Origin: JBIICI01 sp044238935
GTDB taxonomy: Bacteria > Pseudomonadota > Alphaproteobacteria > Micavibrionales > Micavibrionaceae
Length of the DNA: 64,000 nucleotides
NCBI GenBank assembly: GCA_044238935.1
Contig: JBIICI010000006.1
Location: 1 to 64,000, forward strand
Direction: 5' to 3'
Below are positions 36,987 through 46,170 of the stretch, piece after piece. Under the pieces are notes generated by a model. It saw only the letters and a list, made by a program, of their open reading frames with translations. It was not told the DNA's origin and searched no databases. Within the stretch, counting starts at the first letter, position 1; each line of letters starts with the position of its first letter. Both the position numbers and the translations under genes were made by a program.

Positions 36987-37982
36987 TTAATCGGCTGTTT
37001 TTGTGTCTTTTTTGACCATAACCTGACGGTTTAGACCTAAGATCATTAACAAAGGCGATGCCACAAAAATTGATGAATAGGTACCGAATAAAATTCCAAA
37101 GAACAGGGCGAAGATAAAGCCGCGAATGACTTCTCCGCCAAAAATCCATAAGGATAAGAGTGCCAATAAAACCGTAAACGACGTCATGGTTGTGCGTGAG
37201 AGCGTTTGGTTAACGGTTAAATTCAGAATTTCAGATAAAGGCATTCTGCGGTATTTTAATAAATTTTCTCGAATACGGTCAAAGACAACCACGGTGTCGT
37301 TTGTTGAATATCCTGCGACCATCAAAACAGCGGCTAATGTTGCCAAATCAAAGGGGATGTTAAACAGGCTGAATAATCCCAAGGTCATGATAATATCGTG
37401 AAAGAGGGCTAAAACGGATGATACAGCAAAGCGCCATTCAAATCGTAACCAAACATAGGCCATAACCCCAATCATCGAAAGGGCAATCGCAAAAAATCCT
37501 GTTTTTTTCAGTTCATCGCCAACTTGAGGCCCAACATATTCAACACGGCGATATTCTAATTTTTGTCCTTTGAAGGCATCGTTCAAAGAATTTTTTGCCT
37601 CCTCAACGGCTTGGTTTTGGGCTTCTAAATCGCCATGCTGCTGTGGAATACGAATCATAAAATCATTCGAAGAGCCGAATTCTTGGATCGAGACAGCCCC
37701 CAAATTTAAATCAGATAATGCTGCGCGAATTTGTGGTAAATAAGGGTTGTCAACGGTTTCATCAATAATTTGTGGCTGTTGTGTATTATTGGCATCAGGC
37801 TGCAATGCCATTTCAATCAATGTTCCCCCTGTGAAATCAATTCCAAAATTTAAGCCGCGCACTAAAAAACTGCCAATCGAAAGCAAGGTCAATGTGATTG
37901 ACAAAGCATAAGCAAAATAACGTAAGCCAATAAAGTCAATTTTTGTATTATCTGGAACCAATTTCAGTTTTTTGAAGGCCAT
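36987..37982 (-). CDS. secF: Protein translocase subunit SecF
   Basis: SecF works with SecD and YajC in the inner membrane, using the proton gradient to pull exported proteins through SecYEG. The 331 residues have one N-terminal helix, a periplasmic domain and five C-terminal helices. LNFGIDFTGGTLIEM is the classical first motif, and the conserved membrane region includes VMVAGYSTNDTVVVFDRIRE. Gene order yajC-secD-secF is kept, with 34 bases between secD and secF. Confidence 0.97.
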   Translation of the reverse strand: MAFKKLKLVPDNTKIDFIGLRYFAYALSITLTLLSIGSFLVRGLNFGIDFTGGTLIEMALQPDANNTQQPQIIDETVDNPYLPQIRAALSDLNLGAVSIQEFGSSNDFMIRIPQQHGDLEAQNQAVEEAKNSLNDAFKGQKLEYRRVEYVGPQVGDELKKTGFFAIALSMIGVMAYVWLRFEWRFAVSSVLALFHDIIMTLGLFSLFNIPFDLATLAAVLMVAGYSTNDTVVVFDRIRENLLKYRRMPLSEILNLTVNQTLSRTTMTSFTVLLALLSLWIFGGEVIRGFIFALFFGILFGTYSSIFVASPLLMILGLNRQVMVKKDTKTAD

Positions 37983-38016
37983 ATAAAAACACTCTCTATT
38001 TCTATTCTTAAAAATC

Positions 38017-39600
38017 TTAAAGGGGTAATTTTTCAGGTTTGGTGCGATTATACCAAGTTAGAATGATTAAGCGCGTGACCATGATGGCAGAAAATAAGGA
38101 TGTAATAATCCCAATTGCCAAGGTCACTGCGAATCCTTTAACGGGCCCCGTGCCAATCACATATAAAATAAAGGCCCCAATCAATGTGGTGATATTTGAA
38201 TCCATCACTGTTGACATCGCCATTTTATAACCTGCATCAATCGACGCCAAGGGAGAACGCCCCGCACGCATTTCGTCTTTGATCCGTTCAAAAATCAAGA
38301 CGTTTGCATCAACTGCAATCCCAATTGTTAAGACAATACCTGCAATCCCCGGTAAGGTTAATGTGGCTTGCAGCAATGATAGCAATCCCAACATGCCTGC
38401 AACGTTCACGAATAAAGCAATATTTGAGAAAAAGCCAAATAGACCATAAATCAAGAACATAAAAATACAGACAAAGACAAAACCTGCCACGCCAGCAATA
38501 CCACCTGAATGGATTGAATCTTGCCCTAAAGAGGGGCCAACGGAGCGTTCCTCAAGGATTTTAAGCGGCGCAGGCAACGCCCCTGCACGGAGCAATAAAG
38601 CCAAATCATTGGCGGATTTTAAGGTAAAGTTTCCAGAGATTTGCCCTTGTCCACCGCAAATTTCATCGCGAATAACAGGGTCACTAATGACTTCGTTATC
38701 TAAAATAATGGCAAAGGGGCGTCCGACATTTTCACGCGACACTTCACAAAAACGGCGTGCCCCGATCCCGTTCAATTTGAAACTGACGGTGGCCTCACCA
38801 TTATTCAAGCTAGGTTGGGCGTCATCCAGCATATCCCCTGTGATCAGGGTGCGTGTTTCGACCTCAACATCACCGCGTTCAATGTCATGATAGGGAAGGC
38901 GTGTGGTTGCGGATTCTCTTTGGGCTGTTGTGCTGTTTGTGGGGATGGCAACCAATTGGAATGATAATTTAGCTGTTGTTCCCAATAAATTGCGAACGGC
39001 ATCGGGGTCTTTGACACCGGGTAATTGCACAATAATGCGATTGTCCCCTTGGCGCTGGATCACGGGTTCTTTTGTTCCTGTTTCATCAACGCGGCGGCGG
39101 ATAATTTCAATGGATTGAGCAATTGTTTGGTTGCGAATATTGGTTAAAATCGCAGGGGGTAAAACAGCATCAAAGCGCTTATCTTCTGCGACATACTCTA
39201 TATCTAAATCCGCGTCTAGGCTATGGATTAAGTCTTTGATTGTTTTAACCTGATCCTCTGATGCGGCATCACGCAGCATAATTTTAATACCTGCTTTTTC
39301 TGGAATTACAGATAAACGGCGATATGAAATTTTATTTTTACGCAACGTCGTGCGCAGAGATTGCAGTAACCCATCGGCGCGTTCTGTAAAAACGCTATCC
39401 ATATCTGTTTGTAACAATAAATGCGCGCCTCCTTGTAAATCCAATCCCAAATTCAAGGTTTTAACAGGCAAAATTGCAGGCATATTTTTTTGTAATTTGT
39501 CTTTGATTGCCGCGGGTAAAAAATTAGGCGCGGCATATAAAAAAGATAATGCACAAAAAAACAGGATAAAGAAACGTTGAATTTTGGAAATGTGAACCAT
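38017..39600 (-). CDS. secD: Protein translocase subunit SecD
   Basis: SecD is the larger membrane partner of SecF. The 527-residue protein begins with one membrane helix, followed by LNLGLDLQGGAHLLLQTD. Periplasmic P1 domains come next (IVQLPGVKDPD), then six membrane helices with GIAVDANVLIFERIKDEMR, the proton-relay region. The length is normal for alphaproteobacteria. It lies 29 bases downstream of yajC. Confidence 0.97.
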   Translation of the reverse strand: MVHISKIQRFFILFFCALSFLYAAPNFLPAAIKDKLQKNMPAILPVKTLNLGLDLQGGAHLLLQTDMDSVFTERADGLLQSLRTTLRKNKISYRRLSVIPEKAGIKIMLRDAASEDQVKTIKDLIHSLDADLDIEYVAEDKRFDAVLPPAILTNIRNQTIAQSIEIIRRRVDETGTKEPVIQRQGDNRIIVQLPGVKDPDAVRNLLGTTAKLSFQLVAIPTNSTTAQRESATTRLPYHDIERGDVEVETRTLITGDMLDDAQPSLNNGEATVSFKLNGIGARRFCEVSRENVGRPFAIILDNEVISDPVIRDEICGGQGQISGNFTLKSANDLALLLRAGALPAPLKILEERSVGPSLGQDSIHSGGIAGVAGFVFVCIFMFLIYGLFGFFSNIALFVNVAGMLGLLSLLQATLTLPGIAGIVLTIGIAVDANVLIFERIKDEMRAGRSPLASIDAGYKMAMSTVMDSNITTLIGAFILYVIGTGPVKGFAVTLAIGIITSLFSAIMVTRLIILTWYNRTKPEKLPL

Positions 39601-39629
39601 GGAAAGATCTACCTTAAATAATATGGATT

Positions 39630-40052
39630 TTATGCCGCCTTTTCTTTTTTTGATTTTGCTTTTTTAGGTGTCTCATCGGTTTTTTCTAATGTATCGACTT
39701 TATCATGATGGATCGTCAGTGTACTGCGAATGGCTTTAACTTCAACCCCATCTGCTAGGGATATGATGGCTTCTTTGTCATTTGTGAATTTTACAATTTT
39801 TGCAATAAGTCCGCCTGAGGTTAAAACTTGATCACCCACTTTCAAGGAATTGATCATAATTTGATGTTCTTTAAACCGTTTTTGCTGTGGGCGGATCATT
39901 AAAACATAAAACAAAACAATCATGGCAAGCATTAACCCCATATTTGAGGTCATAAGATTCCCTGATCCCATTGCAGCAGGCGCTGTTGTTGTTGCGGCGG
40001 TTGTCGTCGTGATAGGGGAAGCCTCTTGGGCGAAAGCAGAAGAAATCAGCAT
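39630..40052 (-). CDS. yajC: Preprotein translocase subunit YajC
   Basis: YajC is the small single-span partner of SecDF. The protein has an Ala/Thr-rich N-terminus with SSAFAQEASP, then the membrane helix MGLMLAMIVLFYVLMIRPQQKRFKEHQ (the RPQQKR end is diagnostic) and a short cytoplasmic beta domain (VGDQVLTSGGLIAKI). I start at 40052, which has AAAGAG upstream, instead of the longer frame to 40109. It is the first gene of the sec operon. Confidence 0.94.
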   Translation of the reverse strand: MLISSAFAQEASPITTTTAATTTAPAAMGSGNLMTSNMGLMLAMIVLFYVLMIRPQQKRFKEHQIMINSLKVGDQVLTSGGLIAKIVKFTNDKEAIISLADGVEVKAIRSTLTIHHDKVDTLEKTDETPKKAKSKKEKAA

Positions 40053-40163
40053 TGATACACTCTTTATATAAATCAAAAAACGGTTAATATTTAAAATCGA
40101 ACTATACAAGATTAGCTATGAAAAGCAAGGGGTCTATTATGTGTCATTGAACTTAAAACAACA

Positions 40164-40189
40164 AAGCCAGCGCTATAAAGCACTGGCTT
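40164..40189 (-). terminator. Terminator of the EF-hand gene
   Basis: AAGCCAG (40164-40170) pairs with CTGGCTT (40183-40189), with the GCT/AGC extension inside. On the minus strand a T-rich tail follows, about 37 bases after the stop codon of the EF-hand gene. Confidence 0.7.
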
Positions 40190-40225
40190 GTCGTACATAT
40201 TCGTTAAAGAACGAATGAAGAGAAA

Positions 40226-40513
40226 TTACTTCGCTTCTTCTGTAGCAGCAGGAGCAACAGATGCTTCTACTTCTTCTTTAGACAAAGAACCGTTTTTGTC
40301 TGTGTCCAATGTTGTGAACTGGTCAGCTGTGTGTGTTGTGTCAGCTGTGAATTCTTCTGTAGAAACAGAACCATCTGTGTTTGTGTCTAAAGCTGTGAAG
40401 TCCAAAGCTTTAACTTCTGCAGTTGCAGCAACAGCAGCGTCTTCTGCGTGTGCAGAGAAAGCAGGAACGATTAAAGCAGCAGCCAACAATGTTGCGAATA
40501 CGATGTTTTTCAT
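40226..40513 (-). CDS. Secreted EF-hand calcium-binding protein
   Basis: This is a 95-residue periplasmic or secreted protein. The signal peptide is MKNIVFATLLAAALIVPAFS with cleavage near SAHA. Two calcium-binding loops follow, DTNTDGSVSTEE and DTDKNGSLSKEE, with acidic positions 1, 3, 5 and 12 filled. The protein is otherwise low in complexity and Ala/Thr-rich. It starts at 40513 with GGAG upstream; a longer frame to 40591 has no support. It is a single-gene unit with its own terminator. Calcium binding is likely, role unknown. Confidence 0.85.
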   Translation of the reverse strand: MKNIVFATLLAAALIVPAFSAHAEDAAVAATAEVKALDFTALDTNTDGSVSTEEFTADTTHTADQFTTLDTDKNGSLSKEEVEASVAPAATEEAK

Positions 40514-40770
40514 GTAAGTAACTCCAAATAAAAAAAGTTTTTGATAAAAGAATTTAAGACCTTCATTTTGTAATTCTGCGGTTTGTTGCATTCATACGCT
40601 ATATCTGTTCTTGATTACTAATATGCCGAACTTTTAAGGCAAAATTAGGGCAGCAGAATCTTTTATTTAAAAATTTGACTCGTACAGATAGATTTGCTAG
40701 GAAATATCCGTAAGAAGCCGCTTTTTTCTTACAATTTTATTTTAAAAATTTTAGCAAAGAAAAAAGAAAA

Positions 40771-42168
40771 ATGGCGATAAAATCAGGATATTCATCAGTA
40801 GTTGTTGGTGCGCAATATGGCGATGAGGGCAAAGCCCGCGCTGTGGATGGTATGGCGGATGATTACGGCGTGATTGCGCGTTTTAATGGCGGATCAAACG
40901 CAGGGCATACCATCAAAGTTGGCAATATAACGGTTTTCTTGCACCAAGTGCCATCGGGCGTTTTTTATCCTGATAAGACTTTATATATTGGATCGGGTTG
41001 TGTTGTGCATCCATCCAAATTAAAAGCAGAAATCTTGGAAATCAGCCAAGCAGGTTTGTCCGTGAAAGGGCGGCTACATATTTCCGCCACAGCCACTTTG
41101 GTACAGCCGCATCATGTGTTGATTGATTCGATGAATGGCGGCACGATTGCAACAACAAAACAAGGGATTGGCCCAGCCTACGCAGATCGTGCCACACGCA
41201 TGATGGATGATCGCTTGGTGAATATTCGCGCGGCGGAATTGCTGTCTGATTTCACCAAACTTGAAACTATGGTACGCGCGAATTTAAACGATGCTATCCA
41301 GCAATTTGCCTTTGATTCAATAGATGCAGATTCGTTGATTGCTGAATTTATGGATGGCTGCGCCTTTATTCGCGAATTTGTCGAATCAGATGCGTTATTT
41401 TTGGTCAAGAAAATCGAATCAGGCATCAATATTCTATATGAGGGCGCACAATCCGTAATGCTGGATGTGGTGAATGGCCCCGTGCCGTTTGTGACCTCCA
41501 GCTGTACTTTAGCGGCAGCGGCTTATACGGGTGGGGATTTACCGCATATTTATCACCGTCACACGATTGGTGTGGTCAAAGCCATTATGTCCCGTGTGGG
41601 CAATGGCCCGTTCTTGTCAGAATATGGCGGCATAGAATCAGAACAATATTGCGCCAAAACAATAAATGCGCGCGCTGCCGAATCGACTTTGGATACGCAA
41701 CAATTATTGCAATCCGCTGATCCGTTGGATATTGCCAAGGGATTACGCGTGCGTGGCAATGAATATGGTGCCACCACGGGGCGTCCGCGCCGTATGGGCG
41801 CATTGGATTTGGTGCAATTGCGCCAAGTCATCAAATTAAACGCCATAAACGGTCTGTTTTTAACGAAAGCGGACTGTCTGCAGGATTTCAGCCTTACGCA
41901 AAAGGGAACTGTGCCGATTGTGACGGCGTATCATTTAGATGGCGCTGAGATTGATTATATTCCAGCCAATGTGGATGCCGCGCGCCGTGTGCAGGTGACA
42001 ATCACCGAATTTCCTGCCTTTTCACAAGATATTAGTGCGATTCGCCATAAGGAAGAGCTACCCAAAGAATTATTGGATATTTTGCACTTTATCGAATCTT
42101 TTACGGGTTGTCCTATTCTTACAATTGGTGTGGGTGCGGAGCGAGAGCAGTTTGTGGATTTGATTTAA
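40771..42168 (+). CDS. purA: Divergent adenylosuccinate synthetase
   Basis: PurA joins IMP and aspartate using GTP, the first step from IMP to AMP. The 465-residue protein keeps catalytic GDEGK (residues 17-21), AGHT, SRVGNGPF and GNEYGATTGRPRRMGALDLV. It departs from the canonical sequence in several places: GDEGKARAVD for GDEGKGKIVD, NGGSNAGHT for QGGHNAGHT, and KQGIGPAYAD for GRGIGPAYED. It is also about 35 residues longer than the E. coli enzyme. The catalytic Asp is retained, so it is not a phage PurZ by that criterion. No purB is adjacent. Confidence 0.85.
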   Translation: MAIKSGYSSVVVGAQYGDEGKARAVDGMADDYGVIARFNGGSNAGHTIKVGNITVFLHQVPSGVFYPDKTLYIGSGCVVHPSKLKAEILEISQAGLSVKGRLHISATATLVQPHHVLIDSMNGGTIATTKQGIGPAYADRATRMMDDRLVNIRAAELLSDFTKLETMVRANLNDAIQQFAFDSIDADSLIAEFMDGCAFIREFVESDALFLVKKIESGINILYEGAQSVMLDVVNGPVPFVTSSCTLAAAAYTGGDLPHIYHRHTIGVVKAIMSRVGNGPFLSEYGGIESEQYCAKTINARAAESTLDTQQLLQSADPLDIAKGLRVRGNEYGATTGRPRRMGALDLVQLRQVIKLNAINGLFLTKADCLQDFSLTQKGTVPIVTAYHLDGAEIDYIPANVDAARRVQVTITEFPAFSQDISAIRHKEELPKELLDILHFIESFTGCPILTIGVGAEREQFVDLI

Positions 42169-42239
42169 ATATTAAGCTTGACGTAGAATTTATTGCTGTG
42201 ATACTGGTTTTTTCATAACGAAAAAACAGGGATATAAAA

Positions 42240-42602
42240 ATGAGCACAGTAAATTTAGAAATTAACGCAATAGCTAAAGATCTTTTTAAAGCAATTGATA
42301 AGAATGAAAAAACAATTGTAGAAACTATTTTTAATCATGCGAATAGGAATGGTTTAACGCAGTGTTTATTAGCATACAAAAGCCAAAATGGGGATACAGC
42401 CTTGCATCGTGCTGTTCTTTCTGGAAATAAGGCTATTGTGAATCCTATTATCTGGTCAGTAAGCAATAAAAACGAATTGACGAAGATCATGAATGCGCGA
42501 AATCGTTTCTTTGTTAGTCCTATTCAGATTGCAGATCTGCAAACAAAGTCCCCAATCAAAAAAGCCTTGAATACGGCTTTATGGTTATTTGATAAACTTT
42601 GA
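42240..42602 (+). CDS. Small ankyrin-repeat protein
   Basis: The 120-residue protein has one clear ankyrin repeat, NGDTALHRAVLSGNKAIVNPI (helix-turn-helix pattern, about 55-75). Weaker flanking helical units suggest about three degenerate repeats in all. There is no signal peptide. AGGGAT precedes the ATG. It is AT-rich and lies behind a stem-loop at 42207-42227 that may end the purA transcript. Its 3' end overlaps the convergent esterase gene by 18 bases. Ankyrin proteins mediate protein contacts; target unknown. Confidence 0.7.
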   Translation: MSTVNLEINAIAKDLFKAIDKNEKTIVETIFNHANRNGLTQCLLAYKSQNGDTALHRAVLSGNKAIVNPIIWSVSNKNELTKIMNARNRFFVSPIQIADLQTKSPIKKALNTALWLFDKL

Positions 42603-43421
42603 AATGTCAGATAAAACTTCTGACTTTCTGGAATATGGCCACGCGAATTCTTTCAGAATGCCGATATGGGTTAGGTTGGGATAGAGTCTTTTTTGACATT
42701 TTTTAAGGGCGGCGCAAAGCGCATCGGTGTTTTGTACGCCGACCAGTTCATCCGCTGCGCCATGCAGCAATAAAAAGTCAGGTTCATTGCCATTCACATG
42801 ATTCGTGACCTTCATATCATGATATGTGGATTTTGGAAAAATCTCTGTATAGGGGGATTCGTCAGGTGTAAAATGATAAGGGCCTGATAATCCGATCACG
42901 CCCTTAATCGGGATTTTTTGATTCAAATATGAATCCTCTATTGCAAGCATGGCGGCAATATACGCGCCTGCGGAATGCCCCATTATATAAAGGCGATCAA
43001 TATCCCCTCCATAAGCCGCAATGTGCCGATAGACCCATTTTACGGCCTCTGCCCCTTGGGTTACAAAAGTGGGATATATAACTTTGGGATATTTATCATA
43101 GTCCACAATCGCCACGACATAGCCCTGATTGACCAAGGTTTTTGCAACGAATTGATAGGATTCTTTGTTCCCCGAAACCCATCCACCGCCATAAAAAAAG
43201 ATAATAACAGGGGCTGTATGGTCTTTGTTGATAGAGGCGGGGCGATATAAATCCAAATAATGATTATGGTGATCATAGGCAATATTGGGAATATCTGGAC
43301 GATCCGAAAATAACGTAGGGAGATTCGCAAGCGTAAACCCAATGGATGATAAACGACATGCCCCCAATGTCAGGGATAGAATAATCAAGATAGAAAAAAT
43401 ATAGAGCTTGCGAATTTTCAT
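42585..43421 (-). CDS. Lipoprotein esterase, alpha/beta hydrolase fold
   Basis: The N-terminus is a lipoprotein signal with lipobox LTLGAC (Cys about 22), so the enzyme is membrane-anchored. The body is a BD-FAE/hormone-sensitive-lipase-like carboxylesterase. It has an oxyanion-hole motif FFYGGGWVSG (Tyr in place of the usual His in HGGG), nucleophile elbow GHSAGA, Asp in HGAADELV and His in NLTHIG. It resembles arylformamidase/esterase relatives. Substrate unknown. Confidence 0.83.
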   Translation of the reverse strand: MKIRKLYIFSILIILSLTLGACRLSSIGFTLANLPTLFSDRPDIPNIAYDHHNHYLDLYRPASINKDHTAPVIIFFYGGGWVSGNKESYQFVAKTLVNQGYVVAIVDYDKYPKVIYPTFVTQGAEAVKWVYRHIAAYGGDIDRLYIMGHSAGAYIAAMLAIEDSYLNQKIPIKGVIGLSGPYHFTPDESPYTEIFPKSTYHDMKVTNHVNGNEPDFLLLHGAADELVGVQNTDALCAALKKCQKRLYPNLTHIGILKEFAWPYSRKSEVLSDISKFIK

Positions 43422-43538
43422 TGATCTAATTTAGGGCTAAGTTTTTATTTAAACAAGTGCCGTTATTGCATCAGGCTTGCGTATTTTTACAATCAAGCCT
43501 ATATAAAGAAAGAGTGTTTTAAAAAAGATTGATTTTAT

Positions 43539-44939
43539 ATGTCCAAAGAGTCTCAACGCACGGTTTCTGATACTGTTCCTGCCCATTATGCGAATAAAGG
43601 GGATCTAACCACAGGATCAATCAGGGCGCACTTAATTCGCTTAAGCGCCCCCATGGTTTTAGGTATTTTTGCAATTATCAGTTTTCAAATTGCGGATATG
43701 TATTTTATCGGTCTGTTGGGATTGGATCAATTGGCGGCGATCAGTTTTACATTTCCTGTCACAATGGCGATCTTCAGCTTTATGATTGGCATGAGCATTG
43801 CCACATCGTCGGTTGTATCACGATCAATTGGTGCGAAAAATAATGATGAAGCGGCGCGGATTTCCACCCATGCAATTTTATTATCATTCTTCATTAGCTG
43901 TTTTATTGGTGCGCTGGGATTTGTTTATCTAAAGCCTTTATTTCATATTATGGGGGCAAGTGATAAATTGATTCCCTATATTTGGGAATTTATGTCAGTT
44001 TGGTTTGCAGGGGTGGCTTTGGTTTCTGTGCCCTTGGTTATTAATGCCTCTATTCGTGCCTGTGGCGATTCACGGACGCCTGCGATGATTATGATGATTG
44101 TGGCGATTGTGAATATTATTCTTGATCCGATTTTAATGTTTGGCTGGTTTGGTTTCCCTGCGATGGGGATTGCAGGAGTGGCTTTTGCAACCTTATTTGG
44201 TAACGGAGCCGCTATGATTGCAGGCCTGTATGTGCTGCGCTATAAAAAAGGCTATTTTTTAAAAAATGGCTGGGAAATGCATTTATTCGGCGATTCTTTG
44301 AAGCGTTTATTGGTGATTTCAATTCCAGCAGGGTTAATGAGCGCTTTGCAACCCTTAACCAATGGATTGTTAATTGGCTTGATTTCTGCCTATGGTAAAA
44401 ATGCCGTGGCGGCGTATGGGATTGTGTATCGCATTGAATCCTTCGCCTTTATTGTCATTATGGCGTTGGCCACGGGGATGGCGCCGATTATTGGTCAAAA
44501 TTGGGGGGCGCAGCGATATGATCGCGTGCGTGAAACGTTGAATCAGGCACTTGCTTTTTCTGTCGCTTGGTCGTTGGCGGCGGCCTTATTATTAATCCCA
44601 TTTGGGAAATTTTTCGCAGGATTTTTCACAGATGATTCTGGGACATTACAGATTGTGGGACTATATTTTATGATTGTTGCCGCAACCCATTGGGTCGGGA
44701 ATTTAGGGGCAGGGTGGGGATCTGCCTTTAACGCTATGGGGCAGCCAAAGCGGGCTTTTTTCATTCTATTTACAAAATTAGTTTTGGTAACAATTCCGCT
44801 GGCATGGGTTGGAAATTATTTTTACGGCTTGGCAGGTTTATTCGCGGGTATTGCCTTTAGTAATTTAGTCGTTGGGGGCTTGACGCATTTCATTAATGAC
44901 CGATATTTAAATCGCTATCAGTATAAAGGAGATCTATAA
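43539..44939 (+). CDS. MATE-family multidrug/sodium antiporter
   Basis: This inner-membrane efflux transporter of the MATE superfamily has 466 residues and about 12 hydrophobic spans in two related halves. The first helix region LIRLSAPMVLGIFAIISFQI, the motif NASIRACGDSRTPAMIM and the second-half GAQRYDRVRETLNQAL are typical of the DinF/NorM-like bacterial proteins. Substrates (cations, drugs, metabolites) cannot be told. grxC begins two bases after its stop, so they are likely one transcript. Confidence 0.93.
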   Translation: MSKESQRTVSDTVPAHYANKGDLTTGSIRAHLIRLSAPMVLGIFAIISFQIADMYFIGLLGLDQLAAISFTFPVTMAIFSFMIGMSIATSSVVSRSIGAKNNDEAARISTHAILLSFFISCFIGALGFVYLKPLFHIMGASDKLIPYIWEFMSVWFAGVALVSVPLVINASIRACGDSRTPAMIMMIVAIVNIILDPILMFGWFGFPAMGIAGVAFATLFGNGAAMIAGLYVLRYKKGYFLKNGWEMHLFGDSLKRLLVISIPAGLMSALQPLTNGLLIGLISAYGKNAVAAYGIVYRIESFAFIVIMALATGMAPIIGQNWGAQRYDRVRETLNQALAFSVAWSLAAALLLIPFGKFFAGFFTDDSGTLQIVGLYFMIVAATHWVGNLGAGWGSAFNAMGQPKRAFFILFTKLVLVTIPLAWVGNYFYGLAGLFAGIAFSNLVVGGLTHFINDRYLNRYQYKGDL

Positions 44940-44941
44940 AA

Positions 44942-45202
44942 ATGACCACTCAAAAAAAGATTGAAGTCTACACAACAAATCCATGCCCTTATTGTGTGCG
45001 TGTCAAAGATTTATTTGACCGCAAAGGATATGAATATGAGCTGATTCAAGTCTCTCAATCCCGTGAAGAAATGATTGCACGCACAGGCGGCCCCCGCACC
45101 GTGCCGCAGGTTTTTATTGATAATGTGTATATTGGTGATTCCGAAACAATCGTCAATTTGGAACGTGATGATAAATTAGACGCGCTTGTCAAAGGATTCT
45201 AA
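44942..45202 (+). CDS. grxC: Glutaredoxin 3
   Basis: This 86-residue glutaredoxin is reduced by glutathione. The active site is CPYC (residues 15-18), with GGPRTVPQVFIDNVYIG giving the cis-proline and glutathione-binding region. It is of the class I dithiol type. Its last 27 bases overlap the 3' end of the convergent mini rod-like gene. Confidence 0.95.
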   Translation: MTTQKKIEVYTTNPCPYCVRVKDLFDRKGYEYELIQVSQSREEMIARTGGPRTVPQVFIDNVYIGDSETIVNLERDDKLDALVKGF

Positions 45203-45415
45203 GAGGCTGTCTTCCATATCTTGGGCAGTTTTTAAGACAGCGATGTTGGCTTTATAAGCAAATTCGGATGTTTTAATATCAACAATATCCTGAATTATAT
45301 CAGGCTTTGACAGTGTTGGATTTATGTCGGGCGCAGCAATATTCCTTGCTGCGCCATCAAGTTTTTTGGTGGCGTTTAATAATCCAGATAAAGCATTATT
45401 GATTGCAGATACCAT
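45176..45415 (-). CDS. Mini flagellar rod/hook-like protein
   Basis: The 79-residue protein looks like the two ends of a flagellar rod or hook protein (FlgBCFG/FlgE family) with the middle removed. Residues 5-26 (INNALSGLLNATKKLDGAAR) match the N-terminal helix, and residues 40-75 (DIVDIKTSEFAYKANIAVLK, then TAQDMEDSLLESF) match the C-terminal helix. These two helices form the coiled-coil core of the rod in the family. No other flagellar gene is nearby. It may be a stand-alone reduced family member or a deletion product; an intact frame favours the former. Confidence 0.6.
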   Translation of the reverse strand: MVSAINNALSGLLNATKKLDGAARNIAAPDINPTLSKPDIIQDIVDIKTSEFAYKANIAVLKTAQDMEDSLLESFDKRV

Positions 45416-45447
45416 AGTTACTATTTTAACATAAGAATATAAATGGA

Positions 45448-46170
45448 TTATGAAGAAAGATCATCTTTTTGCCAAAGAGGTTTTTTCATTTTTTTTAGCA
45501 TCTCTATCCATGCGGCATGTTCTGATGCAATTTGTACCACAGGACGTGGGGCGCGATAGGGTTTTTCATCAGCATCCCCTGATAGGGCATTACCCTGTGC
45601 TTTAGTATGGGATTTGGGCGCAGATAAATCCAAATCATGCTGTCTGCCGCCATGCAGTTCTAAATAGACTTCGGCCAATAATTGGGCATCTAATAAAGCG
45701 CCGTGATAGGTTCGGCTGGAATTATCAATCCCAAAGCGTTTACACAGCGCATCCAAACTAGCCGGTGATCCGGGGAATTTTCGGCGTGCCATATCTAATG
45801 TATCAATAACACGACGTTTATCAATGGATGGAAAACCGCATAATTTCAGTTCCATATTGATAAATCCCATATCAAAGGAAGCATTATGTGCCACTAACAT
45901 GGAATCATCACCAATAAAATCCAAGAAATCAGTGACAATTTGGCTGAAGATTGGTTTGCCGGCTAATTTTTCCAACGTAATGCCGTGCACGGCAATCGCG
46001 CCGGCCTCAATATCCCGTTCGGGGTGAATATACACATGATAGGTGCGCCCTGTGGGTAATAAATCGATAACCTCCACACAGCCAATTTCAATGACGCGAT
46101 CCCCCGTATCAGGGCTGCGTCCTGTGGTTTCTGTGTCAAAGACAATATGGCGTTTATGGTGTGCTGTCAT
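45448..46170 (-). CDS. dnaQ: DNA polymerase III epsilon subunit (3'-5' exonuclease)
   Basis: DnaQ is the proofreading exonuclease of the replicative polymerase. The DEDD catalytic residues are present: FDTETTG (Asp11, Glu13), AHNASFDMGF (Asp) and HGALLDAQLLAEVY (His and Asp). The 240 residues include a C-terminal tail (EHAAWIEMLKKMKKPLW) that fits polymerase-alpha binding. It starts one base before the purU stop ends, with no spacing, so the pair is probably co-transcribed. Confidence 0.94.
   Translation of the reverse strand: MTAHHKRHIVFDTETTGRSPDTGDRVIEIGCVEVIDLLPTGRTYHVYIHPERDIEAGAIAVHGITLEKLAGKPIFSQIVTDFLDFIGDDSMLVAHNASFDMGFINMELKLCGFPSIDKRRVIDTLDMARRKFPGSPASLDALCKRFGIDNSSRTYHGALLDAQLLAEVYLELHGGRQHDLDLSAPKSHTKAQGNALSGDADEKPYRAPRPVVQIASEHAAWIEMLKKMKKPLWQKDDLSS

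Noticed and set aside
40771..42168. PurZ-type 2-aminoadenylosuccinate synthetase
   Set aside because: PurZ has lost the catalytic Asp of the GDEGK motif, which is retained here.
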